A stretch of DNA of 64,000 nt from Haematobia irritans (taxonomy: Eukaryota > Arthropoda > Insecta > Diptera > Muscidae): assembly GCF_050003625.1 (NCBI RefSeq), contig NC_134398.1, forward strand, positions 68,146,891-68,210,890. The letters are read 5' to 3'. Position 1 is the stretch's first letter; every line of letters starts with the position of its first letter. Positions 22,473 through 33,106 of the stretch are shown piece by piece. The position numbers and the translations under genes were made by a program. Below the pieces are notes generated by a model. The model was given only the letters and a program-made list of their open reading frames with translations. It did not search any database and was not told where the DNA came from.

Positions 22473-22550
22473 AATGTGGTATCACAATGGACTAAATAGT
22501 CTAAGTGAGCCTGAATCTTAATCGGGCTGCCACTTTAACCTAACCTAACC
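22473..22550 (+). repeat. LINE 3' end shared with SINE
   Basis: GTGGTATCACAATGGACT... through TCGGGCTGCCAC and a CCTAACC repeat. The same ~70 bp recurs at 22838-22905 (SINE tail), 35950-36029 (LINE copy 3) and, as the last ~20 bp, at 10773. Such shared 3' ends are normally the recognition site of the LINE reverse transcriptase. Confidence 0.8.
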
Positions 22551-22561
22551 ATACCCTGACC

Positions 22562-22905
22562 GGGAGCCACCGTGGTGTAATGGTTAGCATGCCCGCCTTG
22601 CATACACAAGGTCGTGGGTTCGATTCCTGCTACGACCGAACACCAAAAAGTTTTTCAGCGGTGGATTATCCCACCTCAGTAATGCTGGTGACATTTCTGA
22701 GGGTTTCAAAGCTTCTCTAAGTGGTTTCACTGGAATGTGGAACGCCGTTCGGACTCGGCTATAAAAAGGAGGTCCCTTGTCATTGAGCTTAACATGGAAT
22801 CGGGCAGCACTCAGTGATAAGAGAGAAGTTCACCACAGTGGTATCACAATGGACTGAATAGTCTAAGTGAGCCTGATACATCGGGCTGCCACATAACCTA
22901 ACCTA
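22562..22905 (+). mobile_element. tRNA-derived SINE, complete copy with LINE tail
   Basis: Tripartite: tRNA-like head (GTGGTGTAATGGTTAGCATG A-box region, GGTTCGATTCC B-box, about 22565-22640), unrelated body (AGTTTTTCAGCGGTGGATTA), and a tail matching the LOA-type LINE 3' end with CCTAACC repeats. Flanked by ACCCTGACC at 22553-22561 and 22906-22914, a 9 bp target duplication. The head would drive Pol III transcription and the tail would recruit the LINE machinery. Confidence 0.85.
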
Positions 22906-22935
22906 ACCCTGACCACTATGTGGTTTAGGGTATAA

Positions 22936-23400
22936 TGATTGGTTTTTGATATAAAATTCAATCATTTAAAACAATTATTGAATTTTATATCAAAAATCAG
23001 CAGTGAATCAGCAGTGACACCTTATGTAAAAAATCAATGAATATGTAATGGGGAATTAATGTGTTGTGTCTGCAAATAAATGCCTTATGAAGAGCGATTT
23101 CCGCCGCTGTTGTGTTGTTTCTGTTAGTATTAGTAAAACTGTTCCGACCAAAGGCAATAAACTTCAGGAAGATAGGAAATTGGCTTGCTTCATACCAAAT
23201 TTTGCATTTACCATGTTAGTTACATACATGTTTGTAATTTTTTTTATTTGTTTTTCGTGTTTATTTTTTTAATGAAAAACTAAATTTTCTTAATGAAATA
23301 ATGTTAAATTTTAGGCAACAACAAAAAAATTACATTTTTCCCTTAATGGAAATTTATTTCCTGCACTTAATTTCTTTTTATTCGCATTTTAATGCTATGT
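22936..23400. other. ATTGA-rich remnant then unassigned AT-rich DNA
   Basis: 22936-22995 looks like the other side of the partial ATTGA-rich element (palindromic TTTTGATATAAAATTCAATC). 23000-23400 has short ORFs without recognisable domains. Confidence 0.4.
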
Positions 23401-23751
23401 CAATACTTGTCGTATACGCGTTTGGTTCGATAAACCAAAAGTATGAAACTAATACCGTAAATGGTTTCATCTCCTCAGTAGCCTCAGTATCTTCCTTTGT
23501 GTATTGTCTTTGGTTCCGACTCGGCAATAAAAGGGAAGTAAGTCCCTCCTCAATAAACACAAGCGCTGGGGAAATACATATATTCAACACGCTTTTAAAC
23601 CTTCTTGGAAAGGATTAGGCTAAAATCGCGTATGAACAAAAAACAGGAATTACCCTCATCACACATATTAGCAACAACTCAAATTGAGATGTTTCAAACA
23701 TTTTAGAGAATTTGGTGAAGGCAAATTCTTGCAACATTGCAACATCAATTA

Positions 23752-24685
23752 AAGGGTGATTCTTTTGAGGTTAGGATTTTCATGCATTAGTATTTGACAG
23801 ATCACGTGGGATTTCAGACATGGTGTCAAAGAGAAAGATGCTCAGTATGCTTTGACATTTCATCATGAATAGACTTACTAACGAGCCACAACGTCGAATT
23901 TTCAGTGAATGGGCCCTAGAAAAGTTGGCAGAAAATCCGCTTTTTTATCGACAAATTTTGTTCAGCGATGAGGCTCATTTCTGGTTGAATGGCTACGTAA
24001 ATAAGCAAAATTGCCGCATTTGGAGTGAAGAGCAACCAGAAGCCGTTCAAGAACTGCCCATGCATCCCGAAAAATGCACTGTTTGGTGTGGTTTGTACGC
24101 TGGTGGAATCATTGGACCGTATTTTTTCAAAGATGCTGTTGGACGCAACGTTACGGTGAATGGCGATCGCTATCGTTCGATGCTAACAAACTTTTTGTTG
24201 CCAAAAATGGAAGAACTGAACTTGGTTGACATGTGGTTTCAACAAGATGGCGCTACATGCCACACAGCTCGCGATTCTATGGCCATTTTGAGGGAAAACT
24301 TCGGAGAACAATTCATCTCAAGAAATGGACCGGTAAGTTGGCCACCAAGATCATGCGATTTGACGCCTTTAGACTATTTTTTGTGGGGCTACGTCAAGTC
24401 TAAAGTCTACAGAAATAAGCCAGCAACTATTCCAGCTTTGGAAGACAACATTTCCGAAGAAATTCGGGCTATTCCGGCCGAAATGCTCGAAAAAGTTGCC
24501 CAAAATTGGACTTTCCGAATGGACCACCTAAGACGCAGCCGCGGTCAACATTTAAATGAAATTATCTTCAAAAAGTAAATGTCATGGACCAATCTAACGT
24601 TTCAAATAAAGAACCGATGAGATTTTGCAAATTTTATGCGTTTTTTTTTTAAAAAAAGTTATCAAGCTCTTAACAAATCACCCTT
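23752..24685 (+). mobile_element. rosa-like (DD41D) mariner, internally deleted
   Basis: 934 bp with ends AAGGGTGATTCTTTTGAGG and CTTAACAAATCACCCTT, TA on both sides (23750-23751, 24686-24687). Encodes a DD41D transposase. It interrupts a LINE fragment: coding-like sequence lies on both sides. Confidence 0.88.
23865..24578 (+). CDS. DD41D transposase lacking its DNA-binding half
   Basis: 237 codons, uninterrupted. The catalytic core is complete: first Asp in ILFSDEAHFW, second in WFQQDGATCH, third in TPLDYFLWG, with 41 residues between the second and third, the spacing of rosa-type elements. The protein begins MNRLTNE and then joins directly to PQRRIFSEWALEKL, so roughly the first 110 residues of the family (helix-turn-helix region) appear to be deleted in frame. 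It could still fold as a catalytic domain but should not bind the terminal repeats specifically. Confidence 0.85.
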   Translation: MNRLTNEPQRRIFSEWALEKLAENPLFYRQILFSDEAHFWLNGYVNKQNCRIWSEEQPEAVQELPMHPEKCTVWCGLYAGGIIGPYFFKDAVGRNVTVNGDRYRSMLTNFLLPKMEELNLVDMWFQQDGATCHTARDSMAILRENFGEQFISRNGPVSWPPRSCDLTPLDYFLWGYVKSKVYRNKPATIPALEDNISEEIRAIPAEMLEKVAQNWTFRMDHLRRSRGQHLNEIIFKK

Positions 24686-24687
24686 TA

Positions 24688-25184
24688 TTTCGCAGCAAAA
24701 TTTGAATAGTATGTCCAACTAAGAGCAAGCGATATGAAACGGCAAACGAGATCTGTAAAGCAAATATTCCACCCTTAGAGGCATACGTTGAACATTTAAT
24801 TAAATCAGATGAGGCTAAGCGAATTTGCCGTTCCCTATTGGATGAAGTAAGACAACGCTATGGCCCGTAGATCATTAAATTGTCTGATCTTCAATGTAAG
24901 GTCTCTTGTAGAAATCAGTCGAAGAATCGAACTATTAATTACACTGAATAGAAATAATATCAATAACACTTTTGTTCAGGAAACACAAACGACTAGAGTC
25001 CATCTTGACCAATACAACTTTATCCGGGACGATGGAGGACGAAATATCCGGGGAGGAAATAAAAAACAGAATTCAATTCGAAAGAATCGACGTTCCTAAT
25101 CTGCGCTTCCCTAACCTATTTATTTGCATAAACATAAGGTTAAGTGATTGCGAAAGGAAACTTCTGTACCCAAAAGAAGACGTA
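24688..25184 (+). pseudogene. Fragment of a second LINE: ORF1 end and ORF2 endonuclease start
   Basis: A frame ending at 24870 (ANIPPLEAYVEHLIKSDEAK) overlaps a new ATG at 24860. That frame opens SLNCLIFNVRSLVEISRR and continues to a FVQETQT motif, the start of an AP endonuclease with the catalytic Glu region. The overlapping ORF1/ORF2 arrangement is typical of Jockey/I-like LINEs. A frameshift follows near 25060 and the sequence ends at a MITE at 25185. It is not the LOA-type element above. Confidence 0.7.
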
Positions 25185-25589
25185 TGCTATGTTCCCACTG
25201 AGTCGTTTTCCCCAATCGTTTTTCCAAAACATTTCTCCGGTCACACCGAGTTGAGATGTTTTAGTTTCACAGTTACCATGGAGACTAGAAATCCCCATTT
25301 ACTCTAAATTCAAATATATGCAACTTTTGTTAAAAAAAAATACCGCGACCGCCAAGAAAAAAAAATTAAGTTATTTTCACATACCTATATTCTTCAAAGC
25401 CTTTGTTTATTCGTTCTTTCTATGAAATTTATTTCCATAACTTGACATGTACTTTGAAAAGAGTATGTTCAGTCAGAGCATACTACAAATAAGGGGGTTT
25501 ACACAATAAAACTGACGTGTTTTCGAGGAAAAATTGTGTTTTGAACTTGATTTTTTGTATGGGGGAAACATGCTTTGTGAGAGTGCCTA
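25185..25589 (+). mobile_element. Harbinger-like MITE, diverged copy
   Basis: Starts TGCTATGTTCCCACTGAG and ends near CATGCTTTGTGAGAGTGCC, matching in order the copies at 30961 (inverse) and 38341. Target duplication not clear in this copy. Non-coding. Confidence 0.7.
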
Positions 25590-25880
25590 ACATCCATCTA
25601 CCAAACATAGCTAAAATATTGCGGATCAATTTTAACTAAAAATCTTTTGACCTCGATATTTTCAAATTTTTACGCCTGTTGCCTGTTCTCTGATCCGTTC
25701 TCTGATTATTTCCCTATTAAATTATCGTTAAATCTATTTTAAGTGGAAATTCTTCTTCAAAAAATTGCTCAAGTTTTGAATCCTTTTTCTTTTCCAAGTG
25801 CCCGTTTTCTTCCGAAAATCCTATTACTGTGATTGGAACAAAAGGTTATATACATCAGATATTATTTGGAGTGGAAGTAC
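25590..25880. other. Unassigned sequence
   Basis: May be more of the LINE fragment but stop codons are frequent in all frames; nothing else seen. Confidence 0.3.
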
Positions 25881-26231
25881 TTAAAACGAAGTCTCCCGTT
25901 TCATAACATACAATAATTTTATTGCGAGATTTATTAAAGTGTTTCTTTTTTTAGAATGCTGTTCATTGTACGCTGAAAAATTAGGAGAAACTCCGTAATC
26001 TTCTACACTCTGACACAAATGAAGAATAGTGTGTACATTGAATGTTGCACTGCATTCACCGAATAACTTGCCAAAATTTTGAACAAATAACTGGAACAAA
26101 ACATTTGCTATTTTAATATTCGATTTGAAATGTTTTGGTGTTGAGATCAAACGATACGCTACATGGAGGACAATTATTTTAAAGTAAACATCGCCATCAA
26201 CAACACCAGTCAACGCAATTGGATAATACAA
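25881..26231 (-). pseudogene. Fragment resembling DUF4218-type transposon protein
   Basis: 116 codons on the minus strand. The stretch with VLHVAYRLISTPKHF, LFVQNFGKLFGECSATFNVH and LHLCQSVEDYGVSPNFSAYN resembles a domain I know from insect transposon-derived proteins (a His-rich YNVH..LHL motif followed by G.L..FSAF). The usual F-E-N after FSA is changed to NEQ. Too short for a complete protein and with no second domain, so a degraded copy. Assignment by motif only. Confidence 0.45.
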
Positions 26232-26461
26232 GAAAACTGCCTAAATTCGGTGGCTTTCCATCTGGCAAGTACCTCTATTCCTGAAATAAACCATGTTAAA
26301 TATTGACGAAATCTAAATGAAAAAGAATGTGAGCATCAATTTAGTTATGTGCTTTAAACTATTTTAATAAAAGTTTACGCGAAAAGCTAACATAGTACCG
26401 GCCTTAAAATGGACCACAATGAATTACCTGATCAATAAAATTTGTAACTATATATTAACCA

Positions 26462-26742
26462 AAAATTCTTTTGGAATTTTTTCAATTGGTTATAGCCCCC
26501 CTAAAAAAATGAATAGACTAAAGTTATAGGTTCAATTAATGTTTTATTTTATAAAAATGAATAAAAATAAGACTTCAAAACAACTAGACAATTAATTTAT
26601 AAAAAAGAAACAAAAAGTAGTTCCACACTTTTTCCTAGCAAAAAAATTGGGAGTTGTTCTAAAGCACAACTTTAAAAGCACTTCCAAAAATGTCCTAACA
26701 AAGAAGTTAATGAGTTTAACTACGCGGGAAATTTTTTTAATT
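26462..26742 (-). repeat. Dispersed AT-rich repeat, inverse copy
   Basis: Inverse counterpart of 10495-10772 (GGTTCAATTAATGTTTTATT, AACTAGACAATTAATTTATA). Starts TAGCCCCCCTA. Non-coding. Confidence 0.6.
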
Positions 26743-26745
26743 TAA

Positions 26746-26995
26746 TTTTTATACCCTCCACCATAGGATGGGTGTATATTAACTTTGTCATTTCGTTTGT
26801 AACACATCGAAATATTGCTCTAAGACCCCATAAAGTATATTTATATATTCTGGGTATATTTATATATTCTGCGATCACTTTTACGTATAGCCTCCATATA
26901 AACCGACCCCCGACCACCATATACTACGTGGTGTTAGTATATGGTGTCTAACAACCGTATCGGTTCAAATTTTATATAGCCCCCACACACAGGGA
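26746..26995 (-). mobile_element. Helentron-like family 2, fragment
   Basis: TTTTTATACCCTCCACCATAGG followed by the GACCCCATAAAGTATATTTAT segment is the inverse of the 3' part of the element at 42213-43623. Truncated after one internal repeat (CCACCATATACTACGTGG). Confidence 0.65.
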
Positions 26996-28142
26996 AGAGA
27001 TTGGTTGGAAATCGGTCGAAGTAATGAAAATTCTACATTTATAATTAAATATCAGTTGTCCCAATATATGTACTATATTTACGATCATACGTGGTTCTTT
27101 ACTACAATGTTTCACCTATTTCAATGGATTTACGTTTGTGATAGAAGACTTACAGTTGTAGGAATTAAATCTCTCAATTTTGAACATTTTTGTCTGAATT
27201 CGGATGACACGACCTGCTGTATTTAATTGTCGTAACTGTCACGTAGTTATCACCACTCACGTATGGTTTTCACAACCGAATGTTGTTTGAATTATTTTAC
27301 AAATGTCATTTCTATTAAAATAGTAATTTCATTTCGAAAGAAGACGTATTTTTATTGATTTCAAATTAAAAAGGCAGAATTTTTAGATGCGGCAATTTTT
27401 TTAATCTTGTAAGTATGTAACAAATTATCTGAAGATTAGGGATGTAATAGATTGTATGCGAAATACACTTCCTTAATTGTCATGGAGTTAAATATGACGA
27501 TTGAAAGCTCATCTGAGGGAAATTGTACCTCCGTAATTCTACAAAGAAAACCCTTAAAGATTGGACACACTGCTACGTCCAAATTACTTTACATGCTCCA
27601 AAACGGATTGGGATTAACCCCAATTTCTACTTCAATATATTCAATTTGTAAATGCCATTGCATGGGAGAACGGCTGCATTGCTTCATTTTTATGCCATAC
27701 GTCCTTTTGCTTTTAATTTAGTAAAATACTAACCAGAGAGGTTGATAACTGAAGTATATGCTGAAAGAAATATTAACTTTATCTATAGCTGGTCTGCAAA
27801 ATGTTTTGAAGTATATATTTTTTATAATAGTATTTTTTATTTAGATATATAATTATTGTTTTTGTCTATTTATTGACGATCACAACAACAACAAAGAAGA
27901 TCTGTTGGTGTTGTGTACTTAAGATTCGGTCGGGCCAATATATCTGTGAATCAATTTATTAATCAATTTTTATGTTGTTTATAGTAAAAATGTTTTGTTG
28001 CATAGGATGATTTCCAATTCAGGGCGTAGGATATACGAGCTGATTTACAACTAGGGATGCCAGATTTTGAAGAGGCAAAAAGTGTACATTCAGTTTATAT
28101 AAAGAGAGTCGTAAATAGGTTTTCAAATTCTGGGGTGTCTAA
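26996..28142. other. AT-rich sequence, no gene recognised
   Basis: Short ORFs only (73 codons at 27005, 89 at 27452) with no domain. 28090-28142 is the target site of BEL/Pao element 2. Confidence 0.4.
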
Positions 28143-28147
28143 GCCCC

Positions 28148-28455
28148 TGTTATAGTTTTGTTGAGCCTCGGAATTAAAACACTCTATTTAATATGAATAA
28201 ATTTTTGGCAGGATAAGAGTTTTATTCCTAAAGAAAACTTAGATAGTACAACAAATTCATTTAATACAAATTCCATTAAAATGCTTACCGTGGTGACGGC
28301 TCAACATCACTTCAGCTTAACTAAAACAAAACTAAATTGTGAAATTCATACCAATACATAAACATCTAACTGAAGAGAGTTGCCACCGCATGAAAATAAT
28401 TGAAACGACAGTTGAATTCAAAATGTATGTTAATAGATGCCATATTTCCACGACA
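28148..28455 (-). repeat. 3' LTR of BEL/Pao 2
   Basis: Starts TGTTATAGTTTTGTTGAGCC and ends TTTCCACGACA on the plus strand, so TG...CA. On the minus strand it is immediately preceded by the purine tract GGAGGTGGGGA (28456-28466), the expected plus-strand primer. Confidence 0.93.
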
Positions 28456-28466
28456 TCCCCACCTCC
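28456..28466 (-). promoter_or_regulatory. Polypurine tract of BEL/Pao 2
   Basis: GGAGGTGGGGA read on the minus strand, directly abutting the 3' LTR and following the last pol codons; the normal priming site for plus-strand DNA synthesis. Confidence 0.75.
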
Positions 28467-28730
28467 GTGAATCAGTCGGATTCACCACAGCTCAAATCCA
28501 GTTTAGCCAGCTTCGATATAGGACGTTTAATTAATTCCATGGTTGGTACGAACTTCTGCCCTGCGAGCTGTTCCATCAGCTCCTGGAATCACTTTGATTA
28601 CTCTTCCTTTACACCACTGGTCTCTCGGCATGCTTGCGTCACAAATCAGCACAAGGTCATTCTCCTTTAACGGTTTGGATGGCTCACTCCATTTTTCACG
28701 ACAGGTTAATATTGGAAGATACTCCAATAT
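28467..28730 (-). pseudogene. BEL/Pao 2 integrase C-terminal (DUF5641-like) region
   Basis: Encodes KWSEPSKPLKENDLVLICD and WCKGRVIKVIPGADGTARRAEVRTN, the chromodomain-like tail (DUF5641) at the end of BEL/Pao pol, with an additional frame giving RPISKLAKLDL before the stop near the LTR. Frameshifts occur near 28550 and at 28730. Confidence 0.85.
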
Positions 28731-29471
28731 CTATCTCTTCCAGAAGTGGTCTCTCATTTGGCGTGCTATCTTCCACTGCTTACGTAATACCTTTGGCTGG
28801 GAGTCAATATCTTCGAAAGAAGGCGTGTGAACTGTATTTGGCATGACCAAGAGAAAATGATTTGGCGTGTTCGGTTCTTCATCCTCGGCAGATATGGGTA
28901 TATGCGTCAATGGCATGGAGTTCACTATATTCTCCGCCTCAATGAGGAAACTGTTGAACATGTGCTCTTTAGGACTTTTCTCATGCACAGTTTGCTTCAA
29001 AACACGTTTTACACTTTTCACCATACGTTCCCAGATTCCGCCTTCCGATGGGTTCAATGGGCAATTAAAAATCCATTGTATATTACGGGATGACAGTTCA
29101 TTTTGAATTCGAATGCAATCAAAAACCTCTGAGAATTGTTTCACATCTCCATTTAATCCAACGAAATTCTTTCCGTTATCGCTTCGCATCCTGACAGGAG
29201 TTCCTCTTCGGCTGATACAATTTCTTATAGCTAGGATGCAAGCGTCGGTAGAAAGGTCATGTGCTACTTCGAGGGGTAATGCTCTCACCGTCAAACACGT
29301 GAACAATGCCACCAATCCTTTCTCCTGTCTTTGACCTATGGTGATTGTCACTGGCCCAAAATAATCAAGTCCCGTATATGTGAAGGGCCTTACAAAGGGT
29401 GTAAAACGGTCCAATGGTAACTGGTCCATAAGTGGCTGCAAAGGTTTCACTTTGTCTATTCTACATCTCAT
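28731..29471 (-). CDS. BEL/Pao 2 integrase core
   Basis: 246 codons in one frame. It carries the D,D(35)E integrase triad: TGLDYFGPV, MRSDNGKNFVG and LNPSEGGIWERMV, with the following KSVKRVLKQT helix. The N-terminal MRCRIDKVKPLQPLM is the end of the zinc-binding region. Integrase would insert the element's cDNA. The core looks intact, but it is separated from the rest of pol by frameshifts and lacks an RT partner in this copy. Confidence 0.9.
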   Translation of the reverse strand: MRCRIDKVKPLQPLMDQLPLDRFTPFVRPFTYTGLDYFGPVTITIGQRQEKGLVALFTCLTVRALPLEVAHDLSTDACILAIRNCISRRGTPVRMRSDNGKNFVGLNGDVKQFSEVFDCIRIQNELSSRNIQWIFNCPLNPSEGGIWERMVKSVKRVLKQTVHEKSPKEHMFNSFLIEAENIVNSMPLTHIPISAEDEEPNTPNHFLLVMPNTVHTPSFEDIDSQPKVLRKQWKIARQMRDHFWKR

Positions 29472-29790
29472 GCAATTGGTTATAATATTGTCGAATTTCT
29501 GCTATGGTTGTTTCATTATTCTGATGAAGCGATTTCTCATGATATTCTCGAACTATCAATGCAGTATATCATGTCTGGGGTGTAATATGATTGGATGTTT
29601 AACTTCGTAAGGCAACCAACTTGCAGCATTCAACCGGCATCCGACTCGTAAAATGCCATCTTTGTCCTTAAAAGGGCAGAGACCCTTCAAATTTGATTGC
29701 TTTGTTAAAGGCTGCTTCTTTTCTAATAAAAACATTTCATTCGAATACGTTTGCCTTTGTGCCATGTAAATAAGAGCGGTTTCCGCCTTT
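29472..29790 (-). pseudogene. BEL/Pao 2 integrase N-terminal region
   Basis: Encodes AETALIYMAQRQTYS, GILRVGCRLNAASWL and HPIILHPRHD, then, after a short frame change near 29555, the REYHEKSLHQN part of the HHCC zinc region. Some codons are missing before MRCRID at 29471. It starts at the edge of the Helentron-like element at 29791, and the same frame continues on its far side at 33485. Confidence 0.85.
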
Positions 29791-30960
29791 TTATACCCTA
29801 AACCACATAGTGGTCAGGGTATAAGTTTGATCTGCCAAAAAATGTGCCCACCAGAAATCTTGATTTTAGACCCTATAAAATATATACCGATCGACACATC
29901 ACCTCCTGAGTCGAACTAGCGCTTGGTGTCCGTCCGTCTGTCCATGTATTTGTTGTTCACAGGATTCCGGTCGCAATTATTAACCGATTTTGTTGAAATT
30001 TGGTAAAGGGAGTTTTTTGGGCACAAGGACGAACGCTATTGAATTTGGAAGAAAGCGGATCAAATTCAGATATAGCTCCCATATATATATGTATCGCCCG
30101 ATTTCGACAAATGGTGTCACGTTGCACTTCTTTACTAACCGATCGTCGTCAAATTTAGCACAAAATAATCTTCTGCATCACCCTTTAAGTCTCAAAAATG
30201 TCATCGAAATCGGTTCAGTTTTAGATATAGCTCCCATATATATGTATCGCCCGATTTTGCCAAATGTAATCTTCTATATGGCTCAATGTAATCTTCTATA
30301 GCACTAACTATATGTGCAAAAAATCATCGAAATCGGTTCAGATTTAGCTATAGCTACCATACATATGTACCGCCCGATTTTTCTAAATTTGGCCATAAAA
30401 CCCTTATTTATCAACCGATCTTACTCAAAGTTGGCTAAATGTAATCTTCTATAGCACTAACTATATGTGCAAAAATTTGTCTAGATCGGTTCAGATTGAG
30501 ATATAGCTCCCATATATATGTATAGCCAGATTTTCCCAAATTTGGCCATAGAACCCTTATTTATTATCCGATCTTACTCAAAGTTGGCTAGATCCAGTCC
30601 TCTATAGTACTAACGGTATGTGCAAAATTTCATCGAAATCGGTTCGTATGTAGATATAGCTCCCATATATGTATCGCCCGATTTTGAAAAATTAGCCCCT
30701 AATAACCTTATGTTTGACCATAGAGGCCTCATTTCTTAACTGATCTTACTCAAATTTTGCACAAGATAACCTTTTGTGGTATTAATTATACCCGAAAAAT
30801 ATTATGCAAATTGGTTCAGATTTACATATAGCTTCCATATATATGCGTCGCTCGATTTTCCCAAATTTGGCCATAATACTCTTATTTATTAACCAATGTT
30901 ACTCAAATTTCAAATTTTGATGTACTAGCCGAACGTATTTATACGTACTTGTAGCTCTTA

Positions 30961-31416
30961 TACGGTGTTCTCACCAAGCATGTTTTGGAGTTTGAAATGT
31001 TTTCCCTTTATAAGCACTTCAAAACGAGTCGTTTTCGCCATACTAAAAAACAAGTTCAAAACACAAGTTTTCCTCCAAAACACGTCAATTTTAGAATGCG
31101 AACCCACCTAATTTGGAATATACCCCGAATAACATACCCTATTCAAAATATATGTCAAAATATTGAAATAAGTTTCATAGAAAAAAGAATAAACAAAGGC
31201 TTTTAAGAACATGGACATGTGAAAATAACATACAAAATTTTTTCCCTTTGTGCTCGCGGTAATAATTTGAACATAGGTTGTATATATGTGAATTTCGAGT
31301 AAATGTGAATTTCTAGTTTCCACGGTAACTGTCAAACTAAAACATCTCAACCCGGTGTGAACAGTGAAATGTTTTGGAAAAACGAATGAGGAAAACGAGT
31401 CGGTGTAAACATAGCA
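30961..31416 (-). mobile_element. Harbinger-like MITE, 456 bp
   Basis: Ends TACGGTGTTCTCACCAAGC and CACCGACTCGTTTTCC inverse (terminal GTAAACATAGCA), with TTA at 30958-30960 and 31417-31419. Three-base TTA duplications suit the PIF/Harbinger superfamily. Non-coding; two 70-80 codon ORFs inside are by-products. Confidence 0.78.
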
Positions 31417-31794
31417 TTACATAAGAATATTGCTCGATTTTTACAAATTTGCATTTATTACCCACACTAATTGAGCGATTTTCTCTTTTTTAATAATGGG
31501 CTCAATACGAGTATTTGTGGCATATTAACCCCGTAGGTGCAATGTCAACTACAGCCAGTGTTGCTAGAAGTAGGGGAAATTCCCTATATGTAGGTTTTTT
31601 CTAATATTTAGCGTCTTGTAGGGACGTAGGGTCATTTGTACTCATTTTTACATTTTGGTGACTCTAGAGGAGGAAATTAGAAGCCGGCAAGGCTTGTAAT
31701 TTTGTGTGGTAACAACAGTTACCGCTCGTGCCAAAAAAAAAAAATCTAACAAAATTTGAAGGTTACCACAAATTATCACAAATCTACCAAATAA

Positions 31795-32075
31795 ATATTC
31801 CTATAGAAATTTTTGTCAAATCTTTATTCCTGTCAACACTTTATTTCTATAGAAAATTTTGTCAAATTGTATTTCTATAGAAATTTTTTCAAAATATTAT
31901 TTCTATAAAAAATTTCCTCAAAATGTCTATGGAATTTTTTCTCAAAATTTTATTTCTATAGAATTTATTATCAAATTTTATTTCTATAGAAAAATTTCTC
32001 AAAAAAATTTGTTTATAGAAACTCTTTCCAAAATTTTATTTCTATAGAGATTTAACAAATAAAATTGCTATTTTT
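31795..32075. repeat. TTTCTATAGAAA minisatellite array
   Basis: About ten degenerate ~25-30 bp units of the type AATTTTATTTCTATAGAAA with TTGTCAAA spacers. The same unit forms arrays at 42470-42750, 61130-61265, 61760-62240 and 62815-63460. Confidence 0.8.
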
Positions 32076-32129
32076 GGTTGAATTCTACCAACTGTGAGAA
32101 CCGTGGTGATAATACAAATTTATTTTCTA

Positions 32130-33106
32130 CACGCTCACAAAAAATCGCTTCTGTAACATATACTCCCAAACATATTTTGCTTCAAGCATATACATTCTTG
32201 GGTATTGCCCAAACATTTATATGTTTTATCTCTACCAATATATAATATGTTTGAAAGCATATTTGTCTAAACAATTTATGTTTGGGTAGTCTAAGTTCCA
32301 AACATTTTGTATTTTTGCATCCAAATTCAATAATGTTGTCTTCCAAAAAACAATATGTTATTTTGTGAACATATAATATGTTTGGAAGCATTTTGCACCC
32401 AAAAATATTATATGCTTAAAAAAAATTCTCCCAAACAATATTGTGCTCAAAATTTTATTTATTTATTTATATATTTACAATCATAATGAATTATGAAAAT
32501 AAACAGGTAATATAGGTGCTAACAACATAGGTTTTCGACCTGAATGCTCAAAATTTTGTTTCTGCCTAATTGTATATTCCCCCACATCTTTCTCACTTCC
32601 AAGACATTTTTTAGTTCTTAGCCCTTTTTTCTGTAATACAAACATTGTAGAAGAAATTATTCAATTGTATGATTTTTTTTATTTTAATTTTACCTTTTGC
32701 CGGACGGGGATTCGAACAGCGGACCACACAGTTTGTAACGATCAAAGAAGTAGCTGATCAATTGACCAAGGAAAAATAAAATGTTAATTTTGTAATAACA
32801 AGCAACAACCACCAACTTAATTCAATATCGCTCCCTGTTAAATAGCGCTCCAAGCTACTAAACACATATATGTTTATAGGCTATTTCTAAATTAATATAT
32901 GTTTGCATCCAAGCATATTATATTTACAAACATTTTATGTCCCAAACATAATATGTTCTAGCATATTAACATATATGTCCCAAACATGTTATGCTAGTTT
33001 ATGAACATTATATGCTTGCACTCAAAAATATTGTGTTTAAAAATTTGTGTTCCAAACATATAATGTTTATAGCCAAACATATGAAAAACAGTCTTTTTCA
33101 TCCGTG
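32130..33106 (-). mobile_element. TA-flanked MITE, copy 3 (977 bp)
   Basis: Same family in the opposite orientation, ends CACGCTCACAAAAAATCGC on the left and GTCTTTTTCATCCGTG on the right, TA at 32128-32129 and 33107-33108. It sits beside a TTTCTATAGAAA array inside the Helentron-like element at 29791-33484, which itself lies inside BEL/Pao element 2. Confidence 0.85.

Larger units (their letters stand above)
15793..22550 (+). mobile_element. LOA-type LINE, copy 1
   Basis: ORF1, then ORF2 with AP endonuclease, RT and RNase H, then a 3' UTR ending in CCTAACCTAACC. RNase H after RT fits LOA/I-type LINEs. The element begins only ~10 nt before the ORF1 ATG, at nearly the same place as copy 2. 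ORF2 has several frameshifts, a deletion in the endonuclease and a 2.1 kb insertion at 17678-19778, so the copy is dead. Confidence 0.88.
15030..22935 (+). mobile_element. Helentron-like family 1, copy A (holds LINE and SINE)
   Basis: Starts GTGAGTAAAGTAGAAAG, then the hairpin AGTCGGGCGGGGCCGACT at about 15046-15063, then the subterminal TATCATACCCTAAACCAC. Repeats with CATATATATGGGAGCTACAT follow to 15792. After the LINE and SINE it resumes at 22551 and ends TGGTTTAGGGTATAA at 22935, complementary to the subterminal motif. About 300 bp of the family sequence is missing where the LINE sits. Confidence 0.65.

Noticed and set aside
22565..22640. tRNA gene
   Set aside because: A and B boxes are present but the acceptor stem does not pair well and the sequence continues into a SINE body.
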